Of a DNA stretch of 64,000 bases, positions 56,952 to 64,000 are shown piece by piece. Within the stretch, counting starts at the first letter, position 1. Every line of letters starts with the position of its first letter. The DNA is from an uncultured Phascolarctobacterium sp. (GTDB lineage: Bacteria; Bacillota; Negativicutes; Acidaminococcales; Acidaminococcaceae), in contig URXU01000009.1 of the NCBI GenBank assembly GCA_900552005.1, positions 7,317-71,316 of the forward strand. Reading direction: 5' to 3'. The notes beneath the pieces are model-generated. The model searched no databases. It was not told the origin of the DNA and saw only the letters and a program-made list of their open reading frames with translations. The position numbers and the translations under genes are program-made.

Positions 56952-57731
56952 CTAAACATAATATAAAAATTTATAATTATATTTTTTATAAATATATAAG
57001 CCTATAAAGAGAAATCCCAGTGAATAAATAAGTAAGAGTAAATGCAGCCATAGCTCCGGAATAGTATTATACAGAACTATACTGCGGCAGTAATCAATAC
57101 AAGCAAACACAGGATTAGCATAAAAAAGATATTGTATTTTTTCAGGAAAAGTTTCAATACTGTAAAAAATGGCTGATCCATACATTACAAGTTGAGTAAA
57201 AACCCTATACAAATATTGTATATCTCTAAAAAAAACAAATAAAGCCGAAAGAATCAACCCAATACCCATATTCATAATAATAAGGCAAAAAATAGGATAA
57301 AACAGTAAAATAAATTTCCAAGAAAAATCTATCCCATCAAAAATCATAAACAAAAAATAAATAATAAGTATAATACAAAAATTAATCAATGAAGATGCAT
57401 TTTTGGAAATTAAAAATAAATACTTAGGAACATTTATTTTACTAAATATCCCTGCATTACTCATTAGTGATTGCATTCCTTCATTAGTAGCATCAGTAAA
57501 ATAGTTAAATACTACTAATCCTGTAAAAAGATAGATTATATAATGCTCCATATGTCTGCCAAAGAAGTGCCCAAAAATTAAAGCCATTACACATAACATA
57601 AGTAATGGCGATAACACACTCCAAAGCATTCCCAATATTGTCCGCTTATATTTTTGTTTAAAGTCTCTTTTAACTAGTTCTTCTAACAAAAAATAATGCC
57701 GTTTAATTCTATAAATAACTAAATTTTTCAT
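56952..57731 (-). CDS. Polysaccharide ABC exporter permease (Wzm/TagG/KpsM-like)
   Basis: Membrane subunit of the exporter, 259 residues with six helices. The start KRHYFLLEELVKRDFKQKYKRTILGMLWSVLSPL (about residues 9-42) is the amphipathic interface helix typical of the ABC-2 polysaccharide family. Later segments have FSKINVPKYLFLISK and a C-terminal KKYNYKFLYYV. Codon use is AT-rich, unlike the first 50 kb. Together with the next gene it would move a lipid-linked glycan across the inner membrane. Confidence 0.92.
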   Translation of the reverse strand: MKNLVIYRIKRHYFLLEELVKRDFKQKYKRTILGMLWSVLSPLLMLCVMALIFGHFFGRHMEHYIIYLFTGLVVFNYFTDATNEGMQSLMSNAGIFSKINVPKYLFLISKNASSLINFCIILIIYFLFMIFDGIDFSWKFILLFYPIFCLIIMNMGIGLILSALFVFFRDIQYLYRVFTQLVMYGSAIFYSIETFPEKIQYLFYANPVFACIDYCRSIVLYNTIPELWLHLLLLIYSLGFLFIGLYIYKKYNYKFLYYV

Positions 57732-57781
57732 ATTAGTTATACTCCAATATATTTCATAGATTATATAACTATACAGTTACC

Positions 57782-58357
57782 TTAGAATCCACCATATTTT
57801 TCCAAAAATTCTTTAAAAGTCTGTAAATTTTTATCTTTATCAGCTAAAATTAAATTTTTCATTCCGCCGATTTTCTCCAGTGGCCATGCAACCGCAATAT
57901 CTGGATCATTCCACATAATACCGTCATCATATTCCCCATAAAACTTTTCACTGCATTTATAGGAAACAATAGAATCCTCTAATACTAAATAGCCATGAGC
58001 GCATCCTGACGGCACCAAAATTTCATTGTGCTTCTCACCAATCAAATCAAAGGCAAGCCACTGCTTAAATGTAGGACTATCTTTTCTTAAATCTACCACA
58101 ACATCCCAAACATGACCCCAAATACAACGTACAAGCTTAGGCTGCTGCATTACTCTCTGAAAATGCAAAGCACGTATTACCCCTTTATAACTAGTAGTAT
58201 AAAATACTTCAGCCAAATCATGAGAAATACCATTCGCCTCAAAGACTTCTTTAGAATAATCTTTTGTAAAACAGCCCCGTACATCATCAGCGTTAAATGG
58301 TGTAATCTCAAAAAGACCAGAAATTTTTGTTTCTTTAAACTCAAATTTTTGAATCAT
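57782..58357 (-). CDS. RfbC-type nucleotide-sugar 3,5-epimerase
   Basis: Cupin-fold epimerase of the RmlC family, 191 residues. Recognisable parts are the N-terminal FEITPFNADDVRGCFTKDYSKEVF region and the catalytic His in VIRALHFQRV. KLVRCIWGHVWDVVVDLRK follows, with EILVPSGCAHGYLVLED, and the Tyr/Asp region in WNDPDIAVAWP. Usually it acts on dTDP-4-keto-6-deoxyglucose. Here it sits between CDP-sugar genes and the exporter, and starts in an ATGA overlap with the reductase gene, so a CDP-4-keto-6-deoxyhexose substrate is equally likely. GGAGG stands 7 nt before the ATG. Confidence 0.85.
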   Translation of the reverse strand: MIQKFEFKETKISGLFEITPFNADDVRGCFTKDYSKEVFEANGISHDLAEVFYTTSYKGVIRALHFQRVMQQPKLVRCIWGHVWDVVVDLRKDSPTFKQWLAFDLIGEKHNEILVPSGCAHGYLVLEDSIVSYKCSEKFYGEYDDGIMWNDPDIAVAWPLEKIGGMKNLILADKDKNLQTFKEFLEKYGGF

Positions 58358-59277
58358 ACTCTTTCCTCCAATGATTTCCACCATTCCATAGTTCTCTTGC
58401 ACCCTTCAGCAAAGGAAACCTGTGCTTTAAAACCAGTATCCTGTTCTGTCTGAGTACAATCAAACTTACTTAATGGTAGATTTACACCGGTAAATGGGAT
58501 ATCTCCAAAGTTAAACGACAATTCTGGCGCAATGGAAGCTTGCATTTCCAATAAAAATTCTTTAAGAGTACGAGCCTGAGAACTGCCAATCAAATATTCA
58601 TGGAAAGATTTACCCTTTTCTCCAATCAAACGAAAAGCTCTTGCCACATCATCAATATATACAAAATCATAATTCTGTGTCCCCGCTGTAAACTGCGGAA
58701 CTTCTCCACGTATGCACTTCTGAATAGTTGTGTTAACCATTCTCGGACTTTTTTCTCCTACACCATAAGCATTGGTAATTTCAGGCCAAACAAGCTCTAT
58801 CCCTATCTGAGCTGCCACAGACATACACATAATATGAGCAATAACCTTACCGCCGCCATAAATATAACCTAATCCTGGTTTATTTCCTTGAGTATATGCT
58901 GCTGCCATTGTTTCATGCTCCATAATACTGCCTGCACATACAAAACGTGAACATCCTACCTCTTTTGCTGCACGTAAGGCATCTACCGTCCATTGTGCAT
59001 TTTGCAGTTGGAGAACCGTATCTGCACGGGCAACTCCCGCACTGCCTGCCCAAGCAAAATGGTAGAAAATCTGATAAGAGTCTTCAGGTAATTTATCTTT
59101 TAAGCAAGACATTTCAGACAATTCACAAACAATTGGAATCACACTAGAATCCTGCGGCAGATTTTTCCCTCTACCATCACGAACCAAAGCATAAATTTTA
59201 TAGTCATGATTCAACAGTTCTTTAACTACCGCACTGCCAATAAAACCATTTGCGCCCGAAACAATGGCAACTTTCAT
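58354..59277 (-). CDS. NAD(P)-dependent nucleotide-sugar epimerase/4-ketoreductase
   Basis: Extended short-chain dehydrogenase of 307 residues: Rossmann loop VAIVSGANGFIGSAV, FYHFAWAGSAG, the Ser in VCAGSIMEHE, and catalytic YGGGK (Tyr-x3-Lys) followed by a cofactor region ITNAYGVGEKSPRM. It resembles the reductases that finish CDP-activated or dTDP-activated 6-deoxysugars. Position directly after the CDP-glucose dehydratase (7 nt) and coupled to a 3,5-epimerase suggests that it reduces the 4-keto group of a CDP-6-deoxyhexose. The stereochemistry of the product cannot be told. Confidence 0.82.
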   Translation of the reverse strand: MKVAIVSGANGFIGSAVVKELLNHDYKIYALVRDGRGKNLPQDSSVIPIVCELSEMSCLKDKLPEDSYQIFYHFAWAGSAGVARADTVLQLQNAQWTVDALRAAKEVGCSRFVCAGSIMEHETMAAAYTQGNKPGLGYIYGGGKVIAHIMCMSVAAQIGIELVWPEITNAYGVGEKSPRMVNTTIQKCIRGEVPQFTAGTQNYDFVYIDDVARAFRLIGEKGKSFHEYLIGSSQARTLKEFLLEMQASIAPELSFNFGDIPFTGVNLPLSKFDCTQTEQDTGFKAQVSFAEGCKRTMEWWKSLEERV

Positions 59278-59284
59278 TATAATT

Positions 59285-60352
59285 CTACTCCTTTTTGATA
59301 TAATCCTTAATCTGACGATTCATTTCTTCAGCAATATCTCCATGTTCCATCCATACTTTTGTCCACTCAATTGTTTTTTCTACGGCTTCATCAATATGCC
59401 AACGTGGCTTCCAGTTAAAAACAGCCTTGACTTTAGAACAATCCAATTTCAGGAAATTTGCCTCATGAGGAGCATGAGGATCTGATTGATTAATCCAAGA
59501 AAATTCCTCTCCCCATTTGTGAGCAAACAACTCTACCAGTTGTCCTGTTGTTACACAATCACATTCATCTGGTCCTATATTATACCATCCAGCTACTGTT
59601 TTATCTTCATATTGACGCTGCGCAATCATCAAATACGCAAACAGTGGCTCCAAAACATGCTGATACGGACGCGTAGAATAAGGATTACGAATACCAAGCG
59701 GTCTCTTTGCTACAACCGCCCGCACACAATCCGGAATAATACGATTGTTAGCAAAATCGCCACCTCCGATAACATTACCGGCACGAGCAGTAGAAATAGC
59801 AGGCGCGTCATTATCTTCAAAAAAACTGTTGAGATAGCTATGTGTAACCAGCTCAGAACAAGATTTTGAATTAGAATATGGGTCAAAACCGTCTAAAGGA
59901 TCATTTTCACGGTATCCCCAACACCACTCATTATTATAATATACCTTATCAGTAGTAACATTTAAAAAACTGCGTACTTGTTTTGCATGACGCACACATT
60001 CTAAAATGTTCACCGTTCCCATAACATTAGTTTCATAAGTATACACAGGATCTTTATAGCTATCTCTTACAATTGGTTGCGCAGCAAGATGCAGTACAAT
60101 CTCAGGCTTACTTTCATCAAAAGCTTTCTTTAATGCTTTTAAATCTCTGATATCTCCCAAATTTGAGTCCATATGAGATTTTAAATCTGCTAAAGAAAAA
60201 AGATTTGGTTCAGTAGGCGCTGATAAAGAATATCCAGTTACCTGAGCTCCAGCCTGAATAAGAATGCGGCAAAGCCATGCTCCTTTAAAGCCAGTATGCC
60301 CAGTAATAAACACTCTCTTGCCACGATAAAAATCTAAATCCATATACTCCAT
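59285..60352 (-). CDS. rfbG: CDP-glucose 4,6-dehydratase
   Basis: Converts CDP-glucose to CDP-4-keto-6-deoxyglucose. The 355 residues show the family start FYRGKRVFITGHTGFKGAWL, HLAAQPIVRDSYKDP and the catalytic VTTDKVYYNNEW (Thr-Asp-Lys). YSNSKSCSELV follows, with RAGNVIGGGDFANNRIIPDC and IRNPYSTRPYQHVLEPL. These blocks separate it clearly from dTDP-glucose dehydratases. The ATG at 60350-60352 overlaps the rfbF stop (TAATG); an alternative ATG at 60343 exists. Confidence 0.95.
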   Translation of the reverse strand: MEYMDLDFYRGKRVFITGHTGFKGAWLCRILIQAGAQVTGYSLSAPTEPNLFSLADLKSHMDSNLGDIRDLKALKKAFDESKPEIVLHLAAQPIVRDSYKDPVYTYETNVMGTVNILECVRHAKQVRSFLNVTTDKVYYNNEWCWGYRENDPLDGFDPYSNSKSCSELVTHSYLNSFFEDNDAPAISTARAGNVIGGGDFANNRIIPDCVRAVVAKRPLGIRNPYSTRPYQHVLEPLFAYLMIAQRQYEDKTVAGWYNIGPDECDCVTTGQLVELFAHKWGEEFSWINQSDPHAPHEANFLKLDCSKVKAVFNWKPRWHIDEAVEKTIEWTKVWMEHGDIAEEMNRQIKDYIKKE

Positions 60353-61134
60353 TAATCAGCCCACACCTTCCAAGGCGCTTCACCTTGCGCCCACATCTTT
60401 TCCAGCTGCTCTTTTTCTCTCAGAGTATCCATACATTGCCAAAAGCCAGTATGTTTATACGCCATAAGCTGTCCCAATTGAGCAACTGTTTCCAACGGTG
60501 CTTTTTCCAGTACGGTAGAATCACCCTCAATTAAGTCAATAAACTCAGGCTGACATACCATAAAACCAATATTAATAAGATTGCCATCTCCCTGCGTCTT
60601 TTCACGAAACTCAAGTACGTTCCCATTCTCACCAATATCCAAAACACCAAATCTTTGCCCTGCATTATAGGCAGACATGGTAACCATTTTACCATGTTTC
60701 TTGTGAAATTTTACCAATTCCGTAATATTTATATTGGAAACGCCATCACCATAAGTCAACATAAATGGTTCATTACCAACATAATCTTTAATACGTTTTA
60801 CTCTGCCACCCGTCATAGTATTTAGTCCGGTATCAACAACTGTTACTTTCCATGGTTCTGCATGATTGCAATGAACAATCATTTCATTTTTACCATTAGA
60901 AAAATCATAAGTAATATCTGATGTATGCAGAAAATAATCGGCAAAATATTCCTTAATAACATGCTGCTTATATCCGGCGCAAATAATAAATTCATTAAAT
61001 CCATGCGCAGAATATAACTTCATTATATGTAATAAAATAGGCATACCACCCAAATCTACCATAGGCTTAGGTTTAAACTGAGATTCCTCAGAAATGCGTG
61101 TTCCAAAACCACCTGCTAAAATTACTGTCTTCAC
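60352..61134 (-). CDS. rfbF: Glucose-1-phosphate cytidylyltransferase
   Basis: Makes CDP-glucose from CTP and glucose 1-phosphate, the entry step to CDP-6-deoxyhexoses. The 260 residues begin VILAGGFGTRISEESQFKPKP with the nucleotidyltransferase loop and activated Lys. They have HIMKLYSAHGFNEFIICAGYK, MLTYGDGVSNINI with metal Asp, and the C-terminal HTGFWQCMDTLREKEQLEKMW. Length and motifs are those of RfbF. It leads the CDP-sugar genes, 4 nt after the glycosyltransferase gene. Confidence 0.96.
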   Translation of the reverse strand: MKTVILAGGFGTRISEESQFKPKPMVDLGGMPILLHIMKLYSAHGFNEFIICAGYKQHVIKEYFADYFLHTSDITYDFSNGKNEMIVHCNHAEPWKVTVVDTGLNTMTGGRVKRIKDYVGNEPFMLTYGDGVSNINITELVKFHKKHGKMVTMSAYNAGQRFGVLDIGENGNVLEFREKTQGDGNLINIGFMVCQPEFIDLIEGDSTVLEKAPLETVAQLGQLMAYKHTGFWQCMDTLREKEQLEKMWAQGEAPWKVWAD

Positions 61135-61138
61135 AATT

Positions 61139-62896
61139 TCACCTCTTAGTTTGATAGTAAAATATCATTTTTTTTATAATTTTATTGTAGTTCCAGAATA
61201 TCAATTTTCCCCAAATAGTATTTCTATTTCTTTTAATATAACTAATTATCTTCCAAGGAATAGAATTTCGAATGTCTGACAATTCTTTTCTTAATCTTAT
61301 GATTTCACTGTCATTATTTTTTTGTATATCATTATTTGTTGAAATCAAAGGTATACTGGATTCAATATAGTCACGTTCTCGTATAGTGATGTACCCAGGT
61401 AATTCAACTCTATCATTAAAAATATGTGAACAAAAATGATAATGCGTTTTAGGCAAATTTTTATTTTCTATCAAGCATGTAGCATATGAACTTAATATAT
61501 ATATTTTATTATCATTAAATGTGTCTTTTTTCAAATCTATATAACACGCTGTAAGAATATTTTTTATACGTTTATTCAAAGGATATAAAACATTATTGTA
61601 AAAATTATATTCATATGTTTGCAAAATTATTTTAAATAAATCATTACCTGCTATACCACCAAAAATTTCAGATGAATAATCTTTGTCATTTACCATGGAA
61701 ACAAAAGCATCATTTCTACGAATTGTATTTAATGGCAATTCCATACGAATATGTGCTCCTATATAGACACCACCATTTTCATATATTTTTTTTAATGCAA
61801 AATATTCCCCTATAAAATCCAGATTATTACCACTATTAAAAATGTCATATATAATTGGGTTTTCAGTAACATCACAGTTCGATTCATTTAAAACAATAAC
61901 TTCCGCATCATTTATAAACACTTGTTTTTGTAATTCATTCAATTTTTTATCAGTAATATCTCTATCAAATCCATTTACATAAACTCTTTCTGGAATTTTA
62001 CTATCGGGAAAATCAATATATCTTTTTACAGCACTATATGAAGAACTATCTAATTTTAAATATGGATTATTTAATATGTCATCATCGTATTTTTTTAAAA
62101 AGTCAATACATTCGTCTAAACATATCCACCGAAGCTTAATACTATAAAGTAACCATTTAACAACTCGATAAACAGCGTCATTAAAAAAAACAGGATTAAC
62201 ACATTTTATTACAGCTTCTGCAGCAGGAATAACATCTTTCATTTTTCTTGATTGAGAAGATGCCGATTCAGAATCACTACGCATAATATGATGATACAAC
62301 GGACATGCTACATAACCTTGTTTTTTCACTTTAGATATCAAATTAATTGTATATGCCATATCATCAAAAATAGTATCATCTGGAATGAGTCCAAAAGATA
62401 TCAGAACATCTCTACGAATTAGCTTATTCCAAAACGATACATTTGCTGTACGTATTAAATCTCCTCTATCTAAAGGAAAGTTCAACTTGTTAGATATATT
62501 CTTTTTCCCATCAACAATATTATAAAATTGATACCAAATAAGATCATAATCACCTTTTAATGTTTCCTTATACAAACGCTCAAGTGCATTAAACTCTAAC
62601 ATATCATCTGCATCACTAAAGGCGATATAATCTGCTCTAGCTTTTTGTATTCCATAATTACGCCCAGCTGCAGGTGTATTAGAATATGGAATTTGGTATA
62701 TAAAAACTTTATTTGGAAATTGCTTTTGATAATAACTTAAAATTTCAAAAGAACTGTCCGTTGATGCCTTATCCACACATATAATTTCAATATTTTCCAA
62801 TGTCTGATATACTAAAGATTCCATTAATCTTCTTAAATATTTAGAAGCATTATAAACGGGAATAACTATAGAAATCAAAGGCTTAAGTTCCGACAT
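61139..62896 (-). CDS. Two-domain glycosyltransferase: GT2 plus degenerate GT32-like domain
   Basis: A 585-residue protein. Residues about 7-115 are a GT-A family 2 domain with ISIVIPVYNASKYLRRLMES and the metal-binding FSDADDML (93-100). After a helical linker, residues about 320-450 look like the sugar-binding region of GT32/capsular transferases (FALKKIYENGGVYIGAHIRM at 366-385). There the usual DxD after GGxY is replaced by Gly-Ala-His. The first domain is thus a likely active transferase and the second doubtful. A C-terminal basic tail (KRNRNTIWGKLIFWNYNK) may contact the membrane. DNA is very AT-rich. The ATG overlaps no other gene; the next upstream gene ends 1 nt before it. Confidence 0.8.
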   Translation of the reverse strand: MSELKPLISIVIPVYNASKYLRRLMESLVYQTLENIEIICVDKASTDSSFEILSYYQKQFPNKVFIYQIPYSNTPAAGRNYGIQKARADYIAFSDADDMLEFNALERLYKETLKGDYDLIWYQFYNIVDGKKNISNKLNFPLDRGDLIRTANVSFWNKLIRRDVLISFGLIPDDTIFDDMAYTINLISKVKKQGYVACPLYHHIMRSDSESASSQSRKMKDVIPAAEAVIKCVNPVFFNDAVYRVVKWLLYSIKLRWICLDECIDFLKKYDDDILNNPYLKLDSSSYSAVKRYIDFPDSKIPERVYVNGFDRDITDKKLNELQKQVFINDAEVIVLNESNCDVTENPIIYDIFNSGNNLDFIGEYFALKKIYENGGVYIGAHIRMELPLNTIRRNDAFVSMVNDKDYSSEIFGGIAGNDLFKIILQTYEYNFYNNVLYPLNKRIKNILTACYIDLKKDTFNDNKIYILSSYATCLIENKNLPKTHYHFCSHIFNDRVELPGYITIRERDYIESSIPLISTNNDIQKNNDSEIIRLRKELSDIRNSIPWKIISYIKRNRNTIWGKLIFWNYNKIIKKMIFYYQTKR

Positions 62897-63994
62897 TTAA
62901 TTTATCCCTCTCTTTACACCAGAAACATACATTAGTATTTCCTTAAGCTCATCTATATTATTAGGACAATAAAATAATATCTCTTCATCATTCATATAAT
63001 TGATAAATTTTTTATAAAATTGACTAAACGATGGATATACAAACAAAAGATCATTTGTATTTTCAATTTTAAATAAATGTATACTTCTTTGTGGTTTAGA
63101 AAACATAGTTTTTCCTGTAAATGACGCTGTAGATAGAGAACTAATCAAACACTTTTTAGAAATATCTTGCGTACCTGCAATCAACTCCCATGGATATCCA
63201 TTATCTTTCATTACTTTAAACCCTAAAGGGGAAAACCTATCAATCTTACTTCTCGGATGTAGTTTAACTATTATATTTTCTTTTCCCAATATTTCAGCAA
63301 TTGATATAACTAATTCTGTATCATTTGTAGGCGCCCGGCCAGTAATTCCTCCAGATTCCATATATATATAGTCCTCCGCAGGGGCATCCTGATACCCATA
63401 AATATCAAGTAATTTATTGAGACAATTATCATTCATTTTAGGCAATGATAATACGGCATATGAAGGTTTTATAACTGCATATAGTTCCGGGTCATAAACA
63501 TAAATTCCACCCAATCTATTTAAAAAACTATTTTTCGCAAATTCGTTATGTGGAATAGAATCTCCCTTTATAGCCGCTTTTATATCTCTTACAAACGTTG
63601 TGGTACCTTCTTCAAAGACAAAAACTTTAGGTGCATATTTTTGTTTTTTTATCATATAGTAGTAAAATAACTTATTACTTATATTATCCAACCCTATACA
63701 ATATAAATCATATATTACTGAATTATCTAAAATATCTGGTATATGTTTTTCTATATCATGTACAAATTCTCTCCTATCATTATTATTTAAAGATAAATAT
63801 TCAGTAATATAATTTTCTGCTTGTACTAAATATAGTTTCCTAAATACACCTGCTGTTTTTAATTTATCTAATATAGTACAGAAATTTGTTGTATCATCTA
63901 ATATCAAATCAGCTTCTTCATTTTGATAAATATTTAACTTAATATTTATCGCATTCATCAACTGATAATGTGTATTAACTTTAAATAAGATCAT
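62897..63994 (-). CDS. Sialyltransferase-like (GT52-type) glycosyltransferase
   Basis: A 365-residue protein beginning MILFKVNTHYQLMNAI, a start common in GT52/polysialyltransferase-like capsular enzymes. Supporting motifs are VFVFEEGTTTF, the conserved KLHPRSKID (the basic pocket for the CMP or phosphate in this fold) and a late SSLSTASFTGKTMF region. No signal peptide or membrane helix. The exact donor sugar is not determined, and no CMP-sialic acid genes are in the window. The start lies 6 nt from the window end, so upstream elements are not seen. The AT-rich codon use fits acquired DNA. Confidence 0.7.
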   Translation of the reverse strand: MILFKVNTHYQLMNAINIKLNIYQNEEADLILDDTTNFCTILDKLKTAGVFRKLYLVQAENYITEYLSLNNNDRREFVHDIEKHIPDILDNSVIYDLYCIGLDNISNKLFYYYMIKKQKYAPKVFVFEEGTTTFVRDIKAAIKGDSIPHNEFAKNSFLNRLGGIYVYDPELYAVIKPSYAVLSLPKMNDNCLNKLLDIYGYQDAPAEDYIYMESGGITGRAPTNDTELVISIAEILGKENIIVKLHPRSKIDRFSPLGFKVMKDNGYPWELIAGTQDISKKCLISSLSTASFTGKTMFSKPQRSIHLFKIENTNDLLFVYPSFSQFYKKFINYMNDEEILFYCPNNIDELKEILMYVSGVKRGIN

Positions 63995-64000
63995 GGTTTT

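Noticed and set aside
1..64000. CRISPR arrays, insertion sequences, prophage genes, rRNA
   Set aside because: No regularly spaced repeats, transposase or integrase genes, phage modules or rRNA segments were recognised on reading both strands.

Overview
The window looks like chromosome from a non-sporulating, anaerobic Firmicute, most probably a Negativicute (Acidaminococcaceae / Phascolarctobacterium-like). This placement is inferred from gene content and order, not from a marker gene. Reasons: the Bacillus-type block mfd - spoVB-like - mazG/yabN - divIC - yabR - tilS - hpt - ftsH is intact, but the sporulation genes normally inside it (spoVT, yabP, yabQ, spoIIE) are absent. A T-box and a Mn2+ riboswitch of Firmicute style are present, as is the argS-ywiB pair. 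A DcuC C4-dicarboxylate carrier fits an anaerobe. Base composition is moderate over most of the window and clearly AT-rich in the last 8 kb.

Layout. 1-19255, all on the minus strand: birA (partial), ftsH, hpt, tilS, yabR, divIC, hup, mazG, a MOP flippase, mfd, glpX, a Yip1 membrane protein, sppA, pyrG, argS and ywiB, cut into transcription units by clear intrinsic terminators. 19394-26829, plus strand: a Na+/proline-type symporter, then a phosphate block pstS-pstC-pstA-pstB-phoU behind Pho-box-like repeats, then small genes (DUF3783, yajQ, DUF1232). 26882-36161, minus strand: an exported cupin/carboxymuconolactone decarboxylase pair and a nine-gene histidine operon hisZ-G-D-C-B-H-A-F-IE. 36353-37487, plus strand: a yybP-ykoY (Mn2+) riboswitch with terminator in front of a CaCA-family cation antiporter. 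37532-40140, minus strand: metY-metA behind a T-box leader. 40208-40284: tRNA-Arg(CCU).

40293-46022 holds polyphosphate metabolism: ppk1, a degenerate Ppx/GppA-HD paralog, and a divergent canonical ppx. 46072-49774 (minus) is a mixed operon: uracil-DNA-glycosylase-like protein, split ThrE exporter, MntP manganese exporter and an M20 tripeptidase. 49872-51128 is dcuC. 51238-54660 is gtrA - lipid kinase - LTA-synthase-like sulfatase, a plausible envelope phosphoglycerol-transfer and lipid-recycling unit. 54901-64000 is an AT-rich surface polysaccharide locus: two glycosyltransferases, a CDP-6-deoxyhexose cassette (rfbF, rfbG, a reductase and a 3,5-epimerase), a Wzm/Wzt-type ABC exporter, a dTDP-glucose dehydratase and a small DUF2589-like gene.

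Most notable: the PstS lipoprotein appears circularly permuted, with the normal C-terminal half preceding the normal N-terminal half. The CaCA antiporter is under a Mn2+ riboswitch whose promoter is framed by a long inverted repeat. One of the two Ppx/GppA paralogs has lost its catalytic motifs but sits in line with ppk. MetA carries the Glu111 signature of acetyl-CoA use, which fits its MetY partner. No CRISPR array, insertion sequence, prophage or rRNA was seen.
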